Source: Monoglobus pectinilyticus
GTDB lineage: Bacteria; Bacillota; Clostridia; Monoglobales; Monoglobaceae
NCBI RefSeq assembly: GCF_002874775.1
Contig: NZ_CP020991.1
Coordinates: forward strand, 1,617,225 to 1,681,224
DNA: 64,000 bases
Direction: 5' to 3'
The translations under genes and the position numbers were made by a program. The notes beneath the pieces were generated by a model, which saw only the letters and a list, made by a program, of their open reading frames with translations, was not told the origin of the DNA and did not search any database. Positions 26,991-36,290 of this stretch are shown piece after piece; position 1 is the stretch's first letter; each line of letters starts with the position of its first letter.

Positions 26991-28367
26991 ATGAGAAAAC
27001 TATTGGCTGTGTGGGCGGCGAAGCTTGCGTCGGTGGCAGGCAGGATTGTTGGCAAAAAATCATCGTCAACGCCGGGTGTGTGCGCTCTTAAAATTTGCCC
27101 CAATTTGATAAGTATTTTAGCCAAGAATGTCACAAAAGGCGTGATTGTTACATGCGGCACGAATGGTAAGACTACTACAAATAACTTGCTGAATACTGCT
27201 TTGATAAAAAGCGGATATAAAACAGTTTGCAATAACTTAGGCGCTAATATGGTCGGAGGTATAGCGACAACCTTTGCTCAAGCGTGTAATATATTCGGTA
27301 ATTTTAAAGCTGACTATGCAGTGCTTGAGGTGGATGAAGCTTCTGCAAGGCGAGTGTTTAAACACATCAAACCTGATTATATGCTTATAACAAATCTTTT
27401 CCGTGACCAGCTTGACAGGTATGGAGAAATTGATATAACAGTTGATTTGCTTAATGAAGCTATTGATATGGCAGGAGATGTTAAGCTGATATTGAATGGC
27501 GACGACCCGCTGACCGCTCAGTTTGGCGAAGGCAGAGACGCTCGTTATTTTGGTATCTCGGAACAGGTGCTTCCACAGACCGACGAAACTAAGGAGGGGC
27601 GGTTCTGCGCAAAATGCGGACAGGAACAGGAGTATAATTATTTTCATTACAGCCAGCTGGGCGACTACTATTGTCCTCACTGCGGAAATAAGAGACCTGA
27701 GATTAATTATCCGGCAACCAATGTGGACTTGTCGTCGTCTATGAAGTTTTCTGTAGGTAATAATCAAATAGATGTGAATTACCGTGGATTTTATAATATA
27801 TATAATATTTTGGCAGTATACTCAGCTCTTGATGTTATGGGTGTTAAGACCGAGAATTTTAACAGTATACTTAGTGATTATAAGCCTCAGATAGGACGTA
27901 TGGAGCTGATAGAACTGGGCGGAAAGCCTTGTATATTAAATTTGGCCAAAAATCCGGCCGGGTTTAACCAAGCTATTCAGACCGTGCTTTTGGATAAGAG
28001 AAAAAAGGATGTTATCGTGGCTATAAACGACCTTGCAAATGATGGAAGGGATGTATCATGGCTTTGGGATGTTGACTTTGATAAATTGGGAGAAGCTAAT
28101 TTATGCAGTCTAATAACTACGGGAATAAGGCTTTACGACATTTCTCTCAGGTTTAAATATGCTGATATAAAGGTTGATATGATTACCTCTGATATGAAAT
28201 CGGCGCTTAAAAAATGCGTGGACAATCCTGATTCAGAAGTATGTTATGTTCTCGTAAACTATACAGCGTTATATCCTACCCAAAATACAATGTTGGGTCT
28301 TAAAAAAGAATTGGGCAGCAGCGAGCTTGTTCCGGTCAGTGCAGGAGGTAGCAGCAATGGGAAATAA
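26991..28367 (+). CDS. murT: Lipid II isoglutaminyl synthase, MurT subunit
   Basis: Mur-ligase-like subunit that, with GatD, amidates the D-glutamate of lipid II to D-isoglutamine in peptidoglycan synthesis. The ATP-binding motif is VTCGTNGKTTTNNLL. A four-cysteine zinc ribbon is inserted in the middle (CAKCGQEQ, then YYCPHCGNKRP), as is typical of MurT. The C-terminal DUF1727 domain begins near MELIELGGKPCILNLAKNPA and ends with LVNYTALYPTQN. The ATG at 26991 is preceded by AAAGGATGA; upstream in-frame codons at 26964 and 26982 are less well placed. The gatD start lies within the last codons (11-base overlap), indicating coupled translation. Confidence 0.96.
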   Translation: MRKLLAVWAAKLASVAGRIVGKKSSSTPGVCALKICPNLISILAKNVTKGVIVTCGTNGKTTTNNLLNTALIKSGYKTVCNNLGANMVGGIATTFAQACNIFGNFKADYAVLEVDEASARRVFKHIKPDYMLITNLFRDQLDRYGEIDITVDLLNEAIDMAGDVKLILNGDDPLTAQFGEGRDARYFGISEQVLPQTDETKEGRFCAKCGQEQEYNYFHYSQLGDYYCPHCGNKRPEINYPATNVDLSSSMKFSVGNNQIDVNYRGFYNIYNILAVYSALDVMGVKTENFNSILSDYKPQIGRMELIELGGKPCILNLAKNPAGFNQAIQTVLLDKRKKDVIVAINDLANDGRDVSWLWDVDFDKLGEANLCSLITTGIRLYDISLRFKYADIKVDMITSDMKSALKKCVDNPDSEVCYVLVNYTALYPTQNTMLGLKKELGSSELVPVSAGGSSNGK

Positions 28368-29094
28368 TTATGAGATAAACATCGTTCATTTGTATCCTGA
28401 TCTGCTTAATCTCTACGGGGACAGAGGAAATATAGCCTGTATGGAAAAAAGGCTGAAGTGGCGCGGAATTGACGCTAAAGTTCATATGTGTACAAATCAG
28501 GACAGCAGCATTGATCTTAAAGCAGCTGATATTATATTTGTAGGCGGCGGTTCAGACCGTGAACAGGAGATAGTTTGCAGCTTGCTTCTCGAAAAAAAGG
28601 AAGAATTAAAAGCATATGCGGAAAACGGCGGCGTTTTGGTAGCTGTTTGCGGTGGTTATCAGTTATTGGGCAAATATTATAAAACGGCCAATACTAAAAT
28701 AGAAGGATTGGGAATTTTGGATATATATACCGATGCGGGAGATACCAGGCTGATTAGTAATGTGGTTTTAGAGTGCGAAAAGTTTGACCAGCCTATAGTA
28801 GGGTTTGAAAACCATGCAGGAAGAACATATATTGGTGAAAACCACACTCCGTTGGGGAAGGTTAAATTCGGAAATGGAAATACCGGAGACAGCGGTTATG
28901 AGGGCGTAATATATAAAAATGTTATTGCCACTTATCTTCACGGACCTTTGCTTCCTAAAAATCCTCAGCTATGCGATTATATTTTAGAATGTGCATTAAA
29001 GCGAAAATATGACGATTTTGATGGACTTAAGCCCCTGGATGACGAACTTGAAAACAAGGCGAATAAATATATAGCCGATAAATATGTGCGTTGA
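28357..29094 (+). CDS. gatD: Lipid II isoglutaminyl synthase, glutaminase subunit GatD
   Basis: Class I glutamine amidotransferase-like partner of MurT, supplying ammonia. NIVHLYPDLLNLYGDRGNI at the N-terminus, the nucleophile cysteine in LVAVCGGYQLLGKYY, the substrate segment VGFENHAGRTYIG and the histidine in IATYLHGPLLPKNP are all present. Length 245 aa. The ATG at 28357 follows CAGGAGG inside murT. Together the two genes mean that this organism amidates its stem peptide. Confidence 0.95.
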   Translation: MGNNYEINIVHLYPDLLNLYGDRGNIACMEKRLKWRGIDAKVHMCTNQDSSIDLKAADIIFVGGGSDREQEIVCSLLLEKKEELKAYAENGGVLVAVCGGYQLLGKYYKTANTKIEGLGILDIYTDAGDTRLISNVVLECEKFDQPIVGFENHAGRTYIGENHTPLGKVKFGNGNTGDSGYEGVIYKNVIATYLHGPLLPKNPQLCDYILECALKRKYDDFDGLKPLDDELENKANKYIADKYVR

Positions 29095-29298
29095 TACTGT
29101 ATAAATTTGTCTTGATAGGCAAAAAATATTTTTAACTAATGGTAATAGAAAATTAATATTCACTTAACATTTATTTGGAATATTTTTGATAAAATAACAT
29201 GGTTAATATGGAGCAGTGTATAATGTTGGATATTAATACCCGGGAAAAGTGGGTTTGAATGCCTGAGGTCCGGCCTATTACATACAGGGGGAAAACGA

Positions 29299-31668
29299 AT
29301 GGATTTTTTTAAAAAGTTGTTTTCCAAAAAAAACAATGACAAAGATAATATAGAACAGGATTTCTTAAATGACGCTTATAACAGTCTTGGAGAAGAGCAT
29401 CTTAATCCGGAAAGAATTTTAGATGAAAACAGCGTAAGTTATAAGACCGATTCTGAAAATGAGATTGCCGAAGGTGAGCCTGTCGGCACTTTTGGCGTTC
29501 ATGAAAGAGAGTATGAAAACGATCGCGCAGAAAACGATGAAAACAAATTTTTGAAAGAAGCTTCAGAGCATGAGAATATCGGTTTTGAACAGGATAATTT
29601 TGAAAACAGCGGAGATAGATATGACGAAGATAAAAGTTTAGATTTAAAAACGGATTATGAAGATATTGAAGACAGCGGAGAAAATTCAGATTTTGATGAA
29701 TATATAAACGAAGATGAAGATATAAGCGAAATTGAAGAGTTTGACCCTGAATCGGCATATGATAACCTAGGCGGCGATACCGGGGAAATGGATACTGAAG
29801 CTATCAGCGCTGCGGCTGATATGGCACAGAATCTATCTACAGACGAATTGTCTGACAGGAGAGCGGAATACGGACGAGATTTTATACCCTCTGATAATTA
29901 TATTTCAGAGGAAGCACAGGAAGAAACTTTTTCTGTATCTGACGAAGCCGGGAATAACGGTTCAGATATTAATAGTTTGTCTGATACGAGGGAACTTGAA
30001 CAAACAATTCCAATAAACAGTGAGATAGATAAAGAAGAGATTTACTCCGCATATGCTCCGAAGAATATGCGTCCTAAGGTAACGCAGACATCGTATTTTG
30101 ATTTGGATAATTTGGATGATGAACCGGAAGAAAATTTGTCTGATAAAGGTTTTAGAGCTTTCTGCAAGAGACGTAAAAAATGGCTTATAGGCGCCGGTGT
30201 AGCTGCGGCTGTAGTTTTAGTTATTGTCGGAACTGTTTTCTTCTTTTGGAATCGTATGGACCCTCTCATGGGATATACTCAAACGTATGTAGCTAAGGGC
30301 AACGTTATTAAAACTATGGCGGCAGGAGGAAATGTTGAGCCTAACGCCAGATATGATATAACTTCCTTAGTCAGCGGAACTATCATCGAGACTCCTCTTA
30401 ACGCAGGGGAGCAGGTTCGTGCCGGTGAACTGGTTTATAAAATAGATGATACAAACGCACAGCTGGCAGTTCAAATGGCTGAAAATGATGTTAAGCGTGC
30501 TAAGGTGGACGATTCAGATTCAGGTTCGTCACAGCAGCTTAGAATTTATGCTAACGCGTCAGGAACTATAAGCGATTTGAATATTTCAGCCGGAAGCAGT
30601 ATAACAGGCGGTAAGATTGCAACTATCACGCAGGCAAACGGAACAGAATTTGCCTTGATACCGAATGTTACAGGAACAGTTCAGTCAGTAAATGTTAGGA
30701 ACGGTTCAACTGTTGAGTCGGGTCAAGTGGTTGCGACTTTAAAAAGTGACGGCAGCGGCTCTTCAAAAGAGGGGCGTGAGCTGGATATAGCGTCTTGCGA
30801 ACTTGCTTTAGAGCAGGCAAACAAGGAACTTGAAAAATATAAAATAGCTGCTCCTATCGACGGCACAATATTGGTTAAGAATGCGAAAATAGGAGACAAC
30901 GTGAACGCTAATCAGACTGATAAGCCGTTAATGGTAATTGCTGATATGAGTAAAATGAAGTTTAATATTGAAGTGGATGAGCTTGAAATCTGGAATATTG
31001 AACTTGGTCAAACAGTTGTTATAACAGCGAATGCTTTGCCGGGTCAGACTTTCAGCGGTGAGATTACGAATATTGCCGGCGAAGGTGAGAAAAAGGGCGA
31101 CGGCGTTACCACTTATGCAGTTGAAATTACAATTTCAGACCCAGGAAAAATCAAGTCCGGTATGAACGTTGACGCCAAAATAATAATTAATTCAGCAATA
31201 AATGTTTTGTCTGTTCCTGAACGCACATTATATGAGTCTGACGGAACAAACGCATTGGTTATTACAAACTCTAACAGTGCTGAAGAAGACGCTGTGATGA
31301 ATCCGGCGGAATATCCGAATATAAATGTTCCTGAAGGATATAAGCTTGTTAAGGTTCAGTATGGCGTGAGCGACGGCACTAATGTTGAGATTATTTCCGG
31401 TCTGTCTGTTGGAGATACAGTCCTTTACAAAGCAGAAGACGGTGAAAATGTTAAGCCTGCGGATAGTGTTAATTCAGGTAAAGATTCCGGGAATAAAGAA
31501 GCAGAAAATTCATCTAACAATTCAGAAAATTCTTCAAAAACTGATAAATCACAAAGTGGTGACGCAGACTCAATTGATGAAGAGTTTACAACTGAAAGCG
31601 ATAATGGTGAAAATGTCAAATCAACCGGAAAATTAGCGACCCAGGAAGATCTTACCGATTTAGAGTAA
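29299..31668 (+). CDS. Membrane-fusion/adaptor protein (MacA/HlyD type) with a long acidic cytoplasmic N-terminus
   Basis: The 789-aa protein has a transmembrane segment at about residues 294-316 preceded by basic CKRRKKW and followed by an extracytoplasmic efflux-adaptor domain. That domain has a barrel-sandwich half near GNVEPNARYDITSLVSGTII, a second lipoyl-like half, a short helical hairpin (CELALEQANKELEKYKI) and a beta-barrel around ITANALPGQTFSGEITNIAG. Ordinary MacA-like adaptors begin almost directly with the membrane anchor. Here some 290 residues precede it, extremely rich in Glu, Asp, Asn and Ser and low in hydrophobics, so probably disordered. The C-terminus is another low-complexity Ser/Asn/Lys tail. 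GGGGGAAAA precedes the ATG. The FtsX-type permease follows after 23 bases. Exported substrate unknown. Confidence 0.8.
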   Translation: MDFFKKLFSKKNNDKDNIEQDFLNDAYNSLGEEHLNPERILDENSVSYKTDSENEIAEGEPVGTFGVHEREYENDRAENDENKFLKEASEHENIGFEQDNFENSGDRYDEDKSLDLKTDYEDIEDSGENSDFDEYINEDEDISEIEEFDPESAYDNLGGDTGEMDTEAISAAADMAQNLSTDELSDRRAEYGRDFIPSDNYISEEAQEETFSVSDEAGNNGSDINSLSDTRELEQTIPINSEIDKEEIYSAYAPKNMRPKVTQTSYFDLDNLDDEPEENLSDKGFRAFCKRRKKWLIGAGVAAAVVLVIVGTVFFFWNRMDPLMGYTQTYVAKGNVIKTMAAGGNVEPNARYDITSLVSGTIIETPLNAGEQVRAGELVYKIDDTNAQLAVQMAENDVKRAKVDDSDSGSSQQLRIYANASGTISDLNISAGSSITGGKIATITQANGTEFALIPNVTGTVQSVNVRNGSTVESGQVVATLKSDGSGSSKEGRELDIASCELALEQANKELEKYKIAAPIDGTILVKNAKIGDNVNANQTDKPLMVIADMSKMKFNIEVDELEIWNIELGQTVVITANALPGQTFSGEITNIAGEGEKKGDGVTTYAVEITISDPGKIKSGMNVDAKIIINSAINVLSVPERTLYESDGTNALVITNSNSAEEDAVMNPAEYPNINVPEGYKLVKVQYGVSDGTNVEIISGLSVGDTVLYKAEDGENVKPADSVNSGKDSGNKEAENSSNNSENSSKTDKSQSGDADSIDEEFTTESDNGENVKSTGKLATQEDLTDLE

Positions 31669-31691
31669 AAGTTTTTAGGGGAAATGCGTAA

Positions 31692-32882
31692 ATGAGCAAT
31701 AATGAGAAAGAAAAATTAAATGATAAAAAAAGCGGAATATTTAAGAGTGCGTTTAAAAACGCACTCTTTGAAATAAAGCTGAATAAAATCCAGGCGCTTA
31801 TATCGGCGGCAGGCTTTCTTATTGCGGCCGCTTCTATGATAGCTGTTATAATAGCGACGCATTCTATGATAATTTCCGAAGGATATAGGACTAATCCTTT
31901 AGGAGCTAATACTATTACTCTTACAGTAAATGAAGAAAAATCTAAAGTAAAAATAGACGGCTTAAGAAGCTCTATTTTGGAATATGATGATTTTATAGAC
32001 GTTGTGCCAACTGAGACGGTTTCTAATATTGAAATGTTTGGTAACTTGAGTACAAGTTCATATTATAATGTGCTTGCAACAGACTATTCGTTTTTTAATC
32101 ATTCGGCTTTGACTATTGATAAAGGCCGTTTTTTCTCGACAGCAGATGTAACGGCAAGAACTCATGTTGCAGTTATCGGCAGTGATATTGCTAAAAGTTT
32201 GTATGGTGATTCCGACCCTATAGGACAGGACTTAAAAATAAATAATCAGATTTTTAGCGTTGTGGGTATATTCGACAGCGAAAGCAAATCGTCGCTGAAT
32301 GAAACCGTAATTATACCATACAAAAGCGCCAGGCTTATTTTAAATTCAACTGACGTTGGAACCTATACTTTTGTGTGTAAGGATGGGTTTGAATCAGATA
32401 GGGCGGTTAATCAAGCGGAAAGCTATATGGGTAAGGTTTTCTCGGATAATTCTAAATACTCGATAAAATCAAATTATAACAGCGGTATGGTTAGCGTAAT
32501 TCGGCTTATTGTTCTTATAGTTTTTCTTATTATACTAATTATAAGCTGCTTCAGTTTGGCCATGTTTGCCGCTTATCCTTCAAGAACCATAAAAACTGAT
32601 TTAGATCAAACAAACAAAAAGAATGGTTCAGCATATGTTTTTCTTAAATTAGAGTATATTTGTCTTTTGATTTCTATTGCAGGAACATTAGTTGGTTTGG
32701 CGGCAGGAATCGGAGCCGGCTGCCTATATTGTCTCTTAACCGGTAATCCTCTGTATTTTAACGGCGGACTTTTATTTATGACTGTTTTTTTGTTCTTGCT
32801 CTCTTTAGTATTTGGTCTTTTGTCAGGTTTGGTTCCGGGGATATTAGCGTCCAGAAAGTTTAAACGCGGCAAAATAAAATAA
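31692..32882 (+). CDS. FtsX/MacB-type ABC transporter permease
   Basis: The 396-aa protein has the MacB-like layout. The first membrane segment is at about 38-60, followed by a periplasmic-type core domain (LGANTITLTVNEE, TRTHVAVIGSDIAKSLYGD, DPIGQDLKINNQIFSVVGIF). Three further membrane segments follow after about residue 270 (VIRLIVLIVFLIILIISCFS and two more) and the end is basic. It works mechanically rather than as a channel in known MacB systems. No ATP-binding subunit is encoded next to it, although an ATPase gene normally completes such an adaptor-permease set; it may be elsewhere in the genome. Between membrane segments 2 and 3 the loop KTDLDQTNKKNG replaces part of the usual motif. 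Confidence 0.82.
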   Translation: MSNNEKEKLNDKKSGIFKSAFKNALFEIKLNKIQALISAAGFLIAAASMIAVIIATHSMIISEGYRTNPLGANTITLTVNEEKSKVKIDGLRSSILEYDDFIDVVPTETVSNIEMFGNLSTSSYYNVLATDYSFFNHSALTIDKGRFFSTADVTARTHVAVIGSDIAKSLYGDSDPIGQDLKINNQIFSVVGIFDSESKSSLNETVIIPYKSARLILNSTDVGTYTFVCKDGFESDRAVNQAESYMGKVFSDNSKYSIKSNYNSGMVSVIRLIVLIVFLIILIISCFSLAMFAAYPSRTIKTDLDQTNKKNGSAYVFLKLEYICLLISIAGTLVGLAAGIGAGCLYCLLTGNPLYFNGGLLFMTVFLFLLSLVFGLLSGLVPGILASRKFKRGKIK

Positions 32883-32897
32883 TATTTATAATATTAC

Positions 32898-32938
32898 TTT
32901 AATATAACTATTAATAGTTATATTAAAATTTGTTTTTA
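32898..32938 (+). terminator. Palindromic terminator after the adaptor-permease operon
   Basis: A perfect 15+15 bp palindrome, made almost only of A and T (arms 32898-32912 and 32913-32927), is followed by a tract containing TTTGTTTTT. The low GC of the stem makes its strength uncertain. Confidence 0.5.
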
Positions 32939-33159
32939 CATAATTATAAGTAAATTTTATAACACTTTATTATCGTAAATTAATTTATCTTAGTAATTAA
33001 ATTTAATTTGTTATATTTTGTTAGTATTCTATATTTTTAGTAAATTAATGAGGCAAATTATTGTGTAAATATATTTGCTTTTTTTTGTAAGCTGTGTTAT
33101 TATGTTATTTATATAATTGGAATAATCTGGAAATGAAGGTGTTGTTAGGTGATAGAATT

Positions 33160-34731
33160 ATGACTGACACAGCCAGAAAACTAGAATACGATAACATATC
33201 AGGTCAGCAGAATGAAGTGAAAAAGAAACTTAATATTATTAAAAAAATTCCCAAAATTGAGCTAGTGTGGCGCGTAGTATGGTGCGTTGTTTTTATGGTC
33301 ATATTTAGTTTTTTTGCTTTTGGCTTAATTCGATTAATATTTGGGGACTCGGCGCATGGATTAGAGTGGATTGTTGCAGTTGAGACAGCTGTGATTGTAT
33401 TTTCCGTCTGTCTTTTTAGCTTTGCAATACGGATTTTTAAAGAATTAAAAAATGTTGTCGATGAGGATACGGAAATCATGACAAATGTTGTCGGGGGAAC
33501 TATGGTAACATACTTCGACGATAGTTTTACAATAATAAATGCTACTCCTGTCTTTTACAGCATACTGGGTTATGAAAAAAATGATATAAAAAGAAAATAT
33601 CGATGTGAATTTTTTCGTCTGCTGGTGGGAGACGACTCTAGGCGGGAGTTTGGAAGACAAAAGCGCATGCTTCGCGAAACGGGTTTTTCAGAGGCTCAGT
33701 ATAAAATTCTCAGAGGTGATGGAAGCCGTATTTGGGTTTCCAGCAGAAGTCATTTAAAGAAAAATGATAAGCTGGAAACTGTTGTATATACTGTTTTATT
33801 CGATATAAGCCGTGAAAAAAATATGCAGGAGAAACTGCAGCTGGCAGAGGCAAGAAACAAAATCGTATTGGAGAATATCAACAGCGGTATTTTTGAATGG
33901 GATATGATAAAAAATACGTTTGAGGCTTCCGACCAGTTTTCACGCAGATTTATGGTTGATGAAAATTTTAAAATTGAAAAAACTATTTTGAAAAAGTTTG
34001 TGCATCCTGATGATATATCCGTGCTTTATGATAATTTAAAACTCCTAAGAGAGGGAATAGAAGATAACCTTGAAATATTGCTGAAATTAAAGGATTTTCA
34101 GGGGATTTACAGTCATAACAGGTTAGTTTTAAGTTCGGTGCGTGATAATAATAATGTCCCTGTAAAAGCGGTAGGAATAGTTATTGATGTGGAAGAACAG
34201 TTTCAGAAAGAAATGGAGCTTAAAAATAAAGCTTCCAGAGATTCGCTCACAGGGCTTTATAACAAAGGGATTACTCAGCAGCTTATAGAAAACACTATAC
34301 TAGACCGCGGAACACAAAATCATGCTCTGATTTTATTTGATATCGATGATTTTAAATCAGTAAACGATACGTTCGGTCATGGTATCGGAGACGAAGCTAT
34401 CAGAATAGTTGCTGGTTTGTTTAAAGACATTTTTTATGATGATTGTATTGTCGGTAGGATAGGCGGAGACGAGTTCATGGTATTTTGCAGAAATATTGAT
34501 GAGCGCGGCGTCAAGGTGGAACAGCTTCTTAATAAAATCATGGAGCGGGATACATTTGTAAAGTCCGGCGATAAATTAAGAAATTTAACTTTAAGTGTTG
34601 GTATTGCCCTTTATGTCAGTGACGCGAGAACTTATACTGAATTATATAAAAAAGCCGATATTGCACTCTATAAGGCAAAACAAAATGGTAAGAACAGATA
34701 CATATTCTTTAAAGATATAGATGAAGATTAA
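33160..34731 (+). CDS. Membrane diguanylate cyclase with two PAS domains
   Basis: Synthesises the second messenger c-di-GMP. From the ATG at 33160 (after AGGTGA) there are two membrane segments (about 37-62 and 68-93), a PAS domain around VTYFDDSFTIINATPVFYSI with its PAC ILRGDGSRIWVSSRS, a second PAS around FEWDMIKNTFEASDQF, and a C-terminal GGDEF domain. The active-site motif IGGDEF is intact, preceded by DSLTGLYNKG and FDIDDFKSVNDTFGHGIGD. The RxxD inhibitory site expected just before GGDEF is not visible (DDCIVGR), so product inhibition at the I-site may be absent. No EAL domain is present. The stimulus sensed by the PAS domains is unknown. Confidence 0.93.
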   Translation: MTDTARKLEYDNISGQQNEVKKKLNIIKKIPKIELVWRVVWCVVFMVIFSFFAFGLIRLIFGDSAHGLEWIVAVETAVIVFSVCLFSFAIRIFKELKNVVDEDTEIMTNVVGGTMVTYFDDSFTIINATPVFYSILGYEKNDIKRKYRCEFFRLLVGDDSRREFGRQKRMLRETGFSEAQYKILRGDGSRIWVSSRSHLKKNDKLETVVYTVLFDISREKNMQEKLQLAEARNKIVLENINSGIFEWDMIKNTFEASDQFSRRFMVDENFKIEKTILKKFVHPDDISVLYDNLKLLREGIEDNLEILLKLKDFQGIYSHNRLVLSSVRDNNNVPVKAVGIVIDVEEQFQKEMELKNKASRDSLTGLYNKGITQQLIENTILDRGTQNHALILFDIDDFKSVNDTFGHGIGDEAIRIVAGLFKDIFYDDCIVGRIGGDEFMVFCRNIDERGVKVEQLLNKIMERDTFVKSGDKLRNLTLSVGIALYVSDARTYTELYKKADIALYKAKQNGKNRYIFFKDIDED

Positions 34732-34738
34732 TAAAAAT

Positions 34739-34818
34739 GGGGCTGAAAGATGATGTGCTCACCAAAGTCAGACTAAAAATCTAACGATGGGAGGGCGCGT
34801 CAATACTCAGCCCTTTTG
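34739..34818 (+). ncRNA. Three-copy structured intergenic element, copy 1
   Basis: An outer stem GGGCTGA (34740-34746) / TCAGCCC (34807-34813) with a T-rich tail encloses the core CTCACC, AGAC, ATCTAACGATGGGAGGGC. The same arrangement, with an unrelated outer stem but nearly the same core (TCTAAC, three bases, GGGAGG), occurs at 60551 and 60956. It starts 8 bases after the diguanylate cyclase stop, so it probably works at least as that gene's terminator. Whether the core has an extra function is unknown. Confidence 0.5.
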
Positions 34819-34827
34819 TTTTCAAAT

Positions 34828-34856
34828 AAAAAAGACACCGCAATCAGCAGTGTCTA
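34828..34856 (-). terminator. Terminator of rpmE
   Basis: Stem AGACAC/GTGTCT (34833-34838 with 34850-34855) followed on the minus strand by six T residues; it starts 6 bases after the rpmE stop. Confidence 0.75.
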
Positions 34857-34861
34857 ATTTT

Positions 34862-35065
34862 TTACTTTTCAAGACCATAACGTTTTCTGAACTTATCAAC
34901 TCTGCCGCCTGTATCAACAAGCTTTTGCTTTCCTGTGTAGAAAGGATGACAAGCAGAACAAATTTCTATACGGATGTCCTCTTTTGTGGAACCGGTTTCA
35001 ATAACGTTACCGCAAGCACATTTGATCTGTGTTTGCTTGTAATCAGGATGAATTCCTTCCTTCAT
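34862..35065 (-). CDS. rpmE: 50S ribosomal protein L31 (bL31), zinc-binding form
   Basis: The 67-aa ribosomal protein starts with [20 protein letters not shown] and carries the CxC and CxxC pairs ([15 protein letters not shown]) of the zinc-containing C+ type, ending [19 protein letters not shown] precedes the ATG. It has its own promoter behind pfkA. Confidence 0.98.
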   Translation of the reverse strand: MKEGIHPDYKQTQIKCACGNVIETGSTKEDIRIEICSACHPFYTGKQKLVDTGGRVDKFRKRYGLEK

Positions 35066-35127
35066 CGTGTTTCACCTCTTTCAATATATAACTCAATTAT
35101 TTATCCATTTAATTAGCAACGTCGTCT

Positions 35128-35156
35128 ATTATAGCACAACGGAAATCAAAATGCAA
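35128..35156 (-). promoter_or_regulatory. Promoter of rpmE
   Basis: On the minus strand TTGCAT (35151-35156), 17 bases, TATAAT (35128-35133). Confidence 0.7.
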
Positions 35157-35189
35157 CACTTTTTTCAAAAAATGTAAATATATTTTTTG

Positions 35190-36290
35190 TTAGTCTCCAA
35201 GACACATATCAATAGCTCTTGCAGTTTTTATCCAGTAACCGCTCTCTTCTACAGCTTTGTTTTTTCCGATTACGTTTTCAAGAGAGTCATAACCAAGCTT
35301 AGTTCCGTCTAAAACTACCATATTGCCGAATTTGCCTTCCATCAACAGCTTAACCGCGTATGAACCGTAACGGGTTGACAAGATTCTGTCGTTAGATGTT
35401 GGTGAACCTCCGCGCTGAGTATGTCCAAGAATAGTAGCGCGGCACTCGAGACCGGCTAAATGTTCAAGCTGCCCGGCGATTACTTCTCCAACCCCGCCGA
35501 GACGTATTGGGTCTGGACTGTTATCAATAACTTTGGATATAACTACGTCTCCTCCAATAGGCTTAGCTCCTTCTGCAACAACAACAATAGCAAAATTCTT
35601 GCCTCTGGCTCTGTTTTCTTTAATAGCGTCTGCAACTTTATTAATATCGTATGGTATTTCTGGTATCAAAGCCGCGTCAGCTCCTCCGGCTATAGCTGAT
35701 GCTATAGCAATAAACCCGGCATATCTGCCCATTACTTCCACAACGATGGTTCTGCTGTGTGATTCGGCGGTTGTTCTTAATTTATCAATAGATTCAGTTG
35801 CGGTTGCAACGGCGGTATCAAAACCAAAAGTGGTATCTGTCGAAGCTAGGTCGTTGTCTATTGTTTTTGGAACGCCTATAACTTTAACTCCTTTGCGCGC
35901 AAAATCACGGCCGGACGTAAGAGTTCCGTCTCCGCCGATAACAATAAGAGCGTCAATACCGGCTTTCTTTAGGTTGTTGACTCCAACATCCGAAACATCG
36001 CCGCGCTGTTCTTGTCCGTGTTCGTCAATATATGAATAGTCAAACAGATTATCTTTGTTTGAGCTGTAAAGCATTGTGCCACCTTTAGAGATAATTCCTG
36101 AAACATCATGAAGAGTAAGGGGAACAAACTCGTCTTCACCGAGATAAAGCCCGCGGTAACCATGTTTTATTCCAACAACTTCAAGACCGTATTTGAGGAT
36201 AGCCGTCTTAACAACTGCTCTGATTACAGCATTAAGCCCAGGACAGTCGCCTCCGCCGGTCATAACACCGATTCTTTTGATTTCGCTCAT
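35190..36290 (-). CDS. pfkA: 6-phosphofructokinase
   Basis: Phosphorylates fructose 6-phosphate in glycolysis (366 aa). MTGGGDCPGLNAVIRA forms the nucleotide site, IVIGGDGTLTSG and PKTIDNDLASTDTTFGFDTA form the active site, VVEVMGRYAGFIA and LGHTQRGGSPTSNDR bind the sugar phosphate. The residue after GGD is Gly, as in ATP-dependent enzymes, but the residue before TIDND is Lys, as in pyrophosphate-dependent enzymes (known ATP enzymes have Gly there). This mixed state is typical of the long group III PFKs found in several bacteria, so the phosphate donor should be considered open. AGGAGGG precedes the ATG. Confidence 0.93.
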   Translation of the reverse strand: MSEIKRIGVMTGGGDCPGLNAVIRAVVKTAILKYGLEVVGIKHGYRGLYLGEDEFVPLTLHDVSGIISKGGTMLYSSNKDNLFDYSYIDEHGQEQRGDVSDVGVNNLKKAGIDALIVIGGDGTLTSGRDFARKGVKVIGVPKTIDNDLASTDTTFGFDTAVATATESIDKLRTTAESHSRTIVVEVMGRYAGFIAIASAIAGGADAALIPEIPYDINKVADAIKENRARGKNFAIVVVAEGAKPIGGDVVISKVIDNSPDPIRLGGVGEVIAGQLEHLAGLECRATILGHTQRGGSPTSNDRILSTRYGSYAVKLLMEGKFGNMVVLDGTKLGYDSLENVIGKNKAVEESGYWIKTARAIDMCLGD

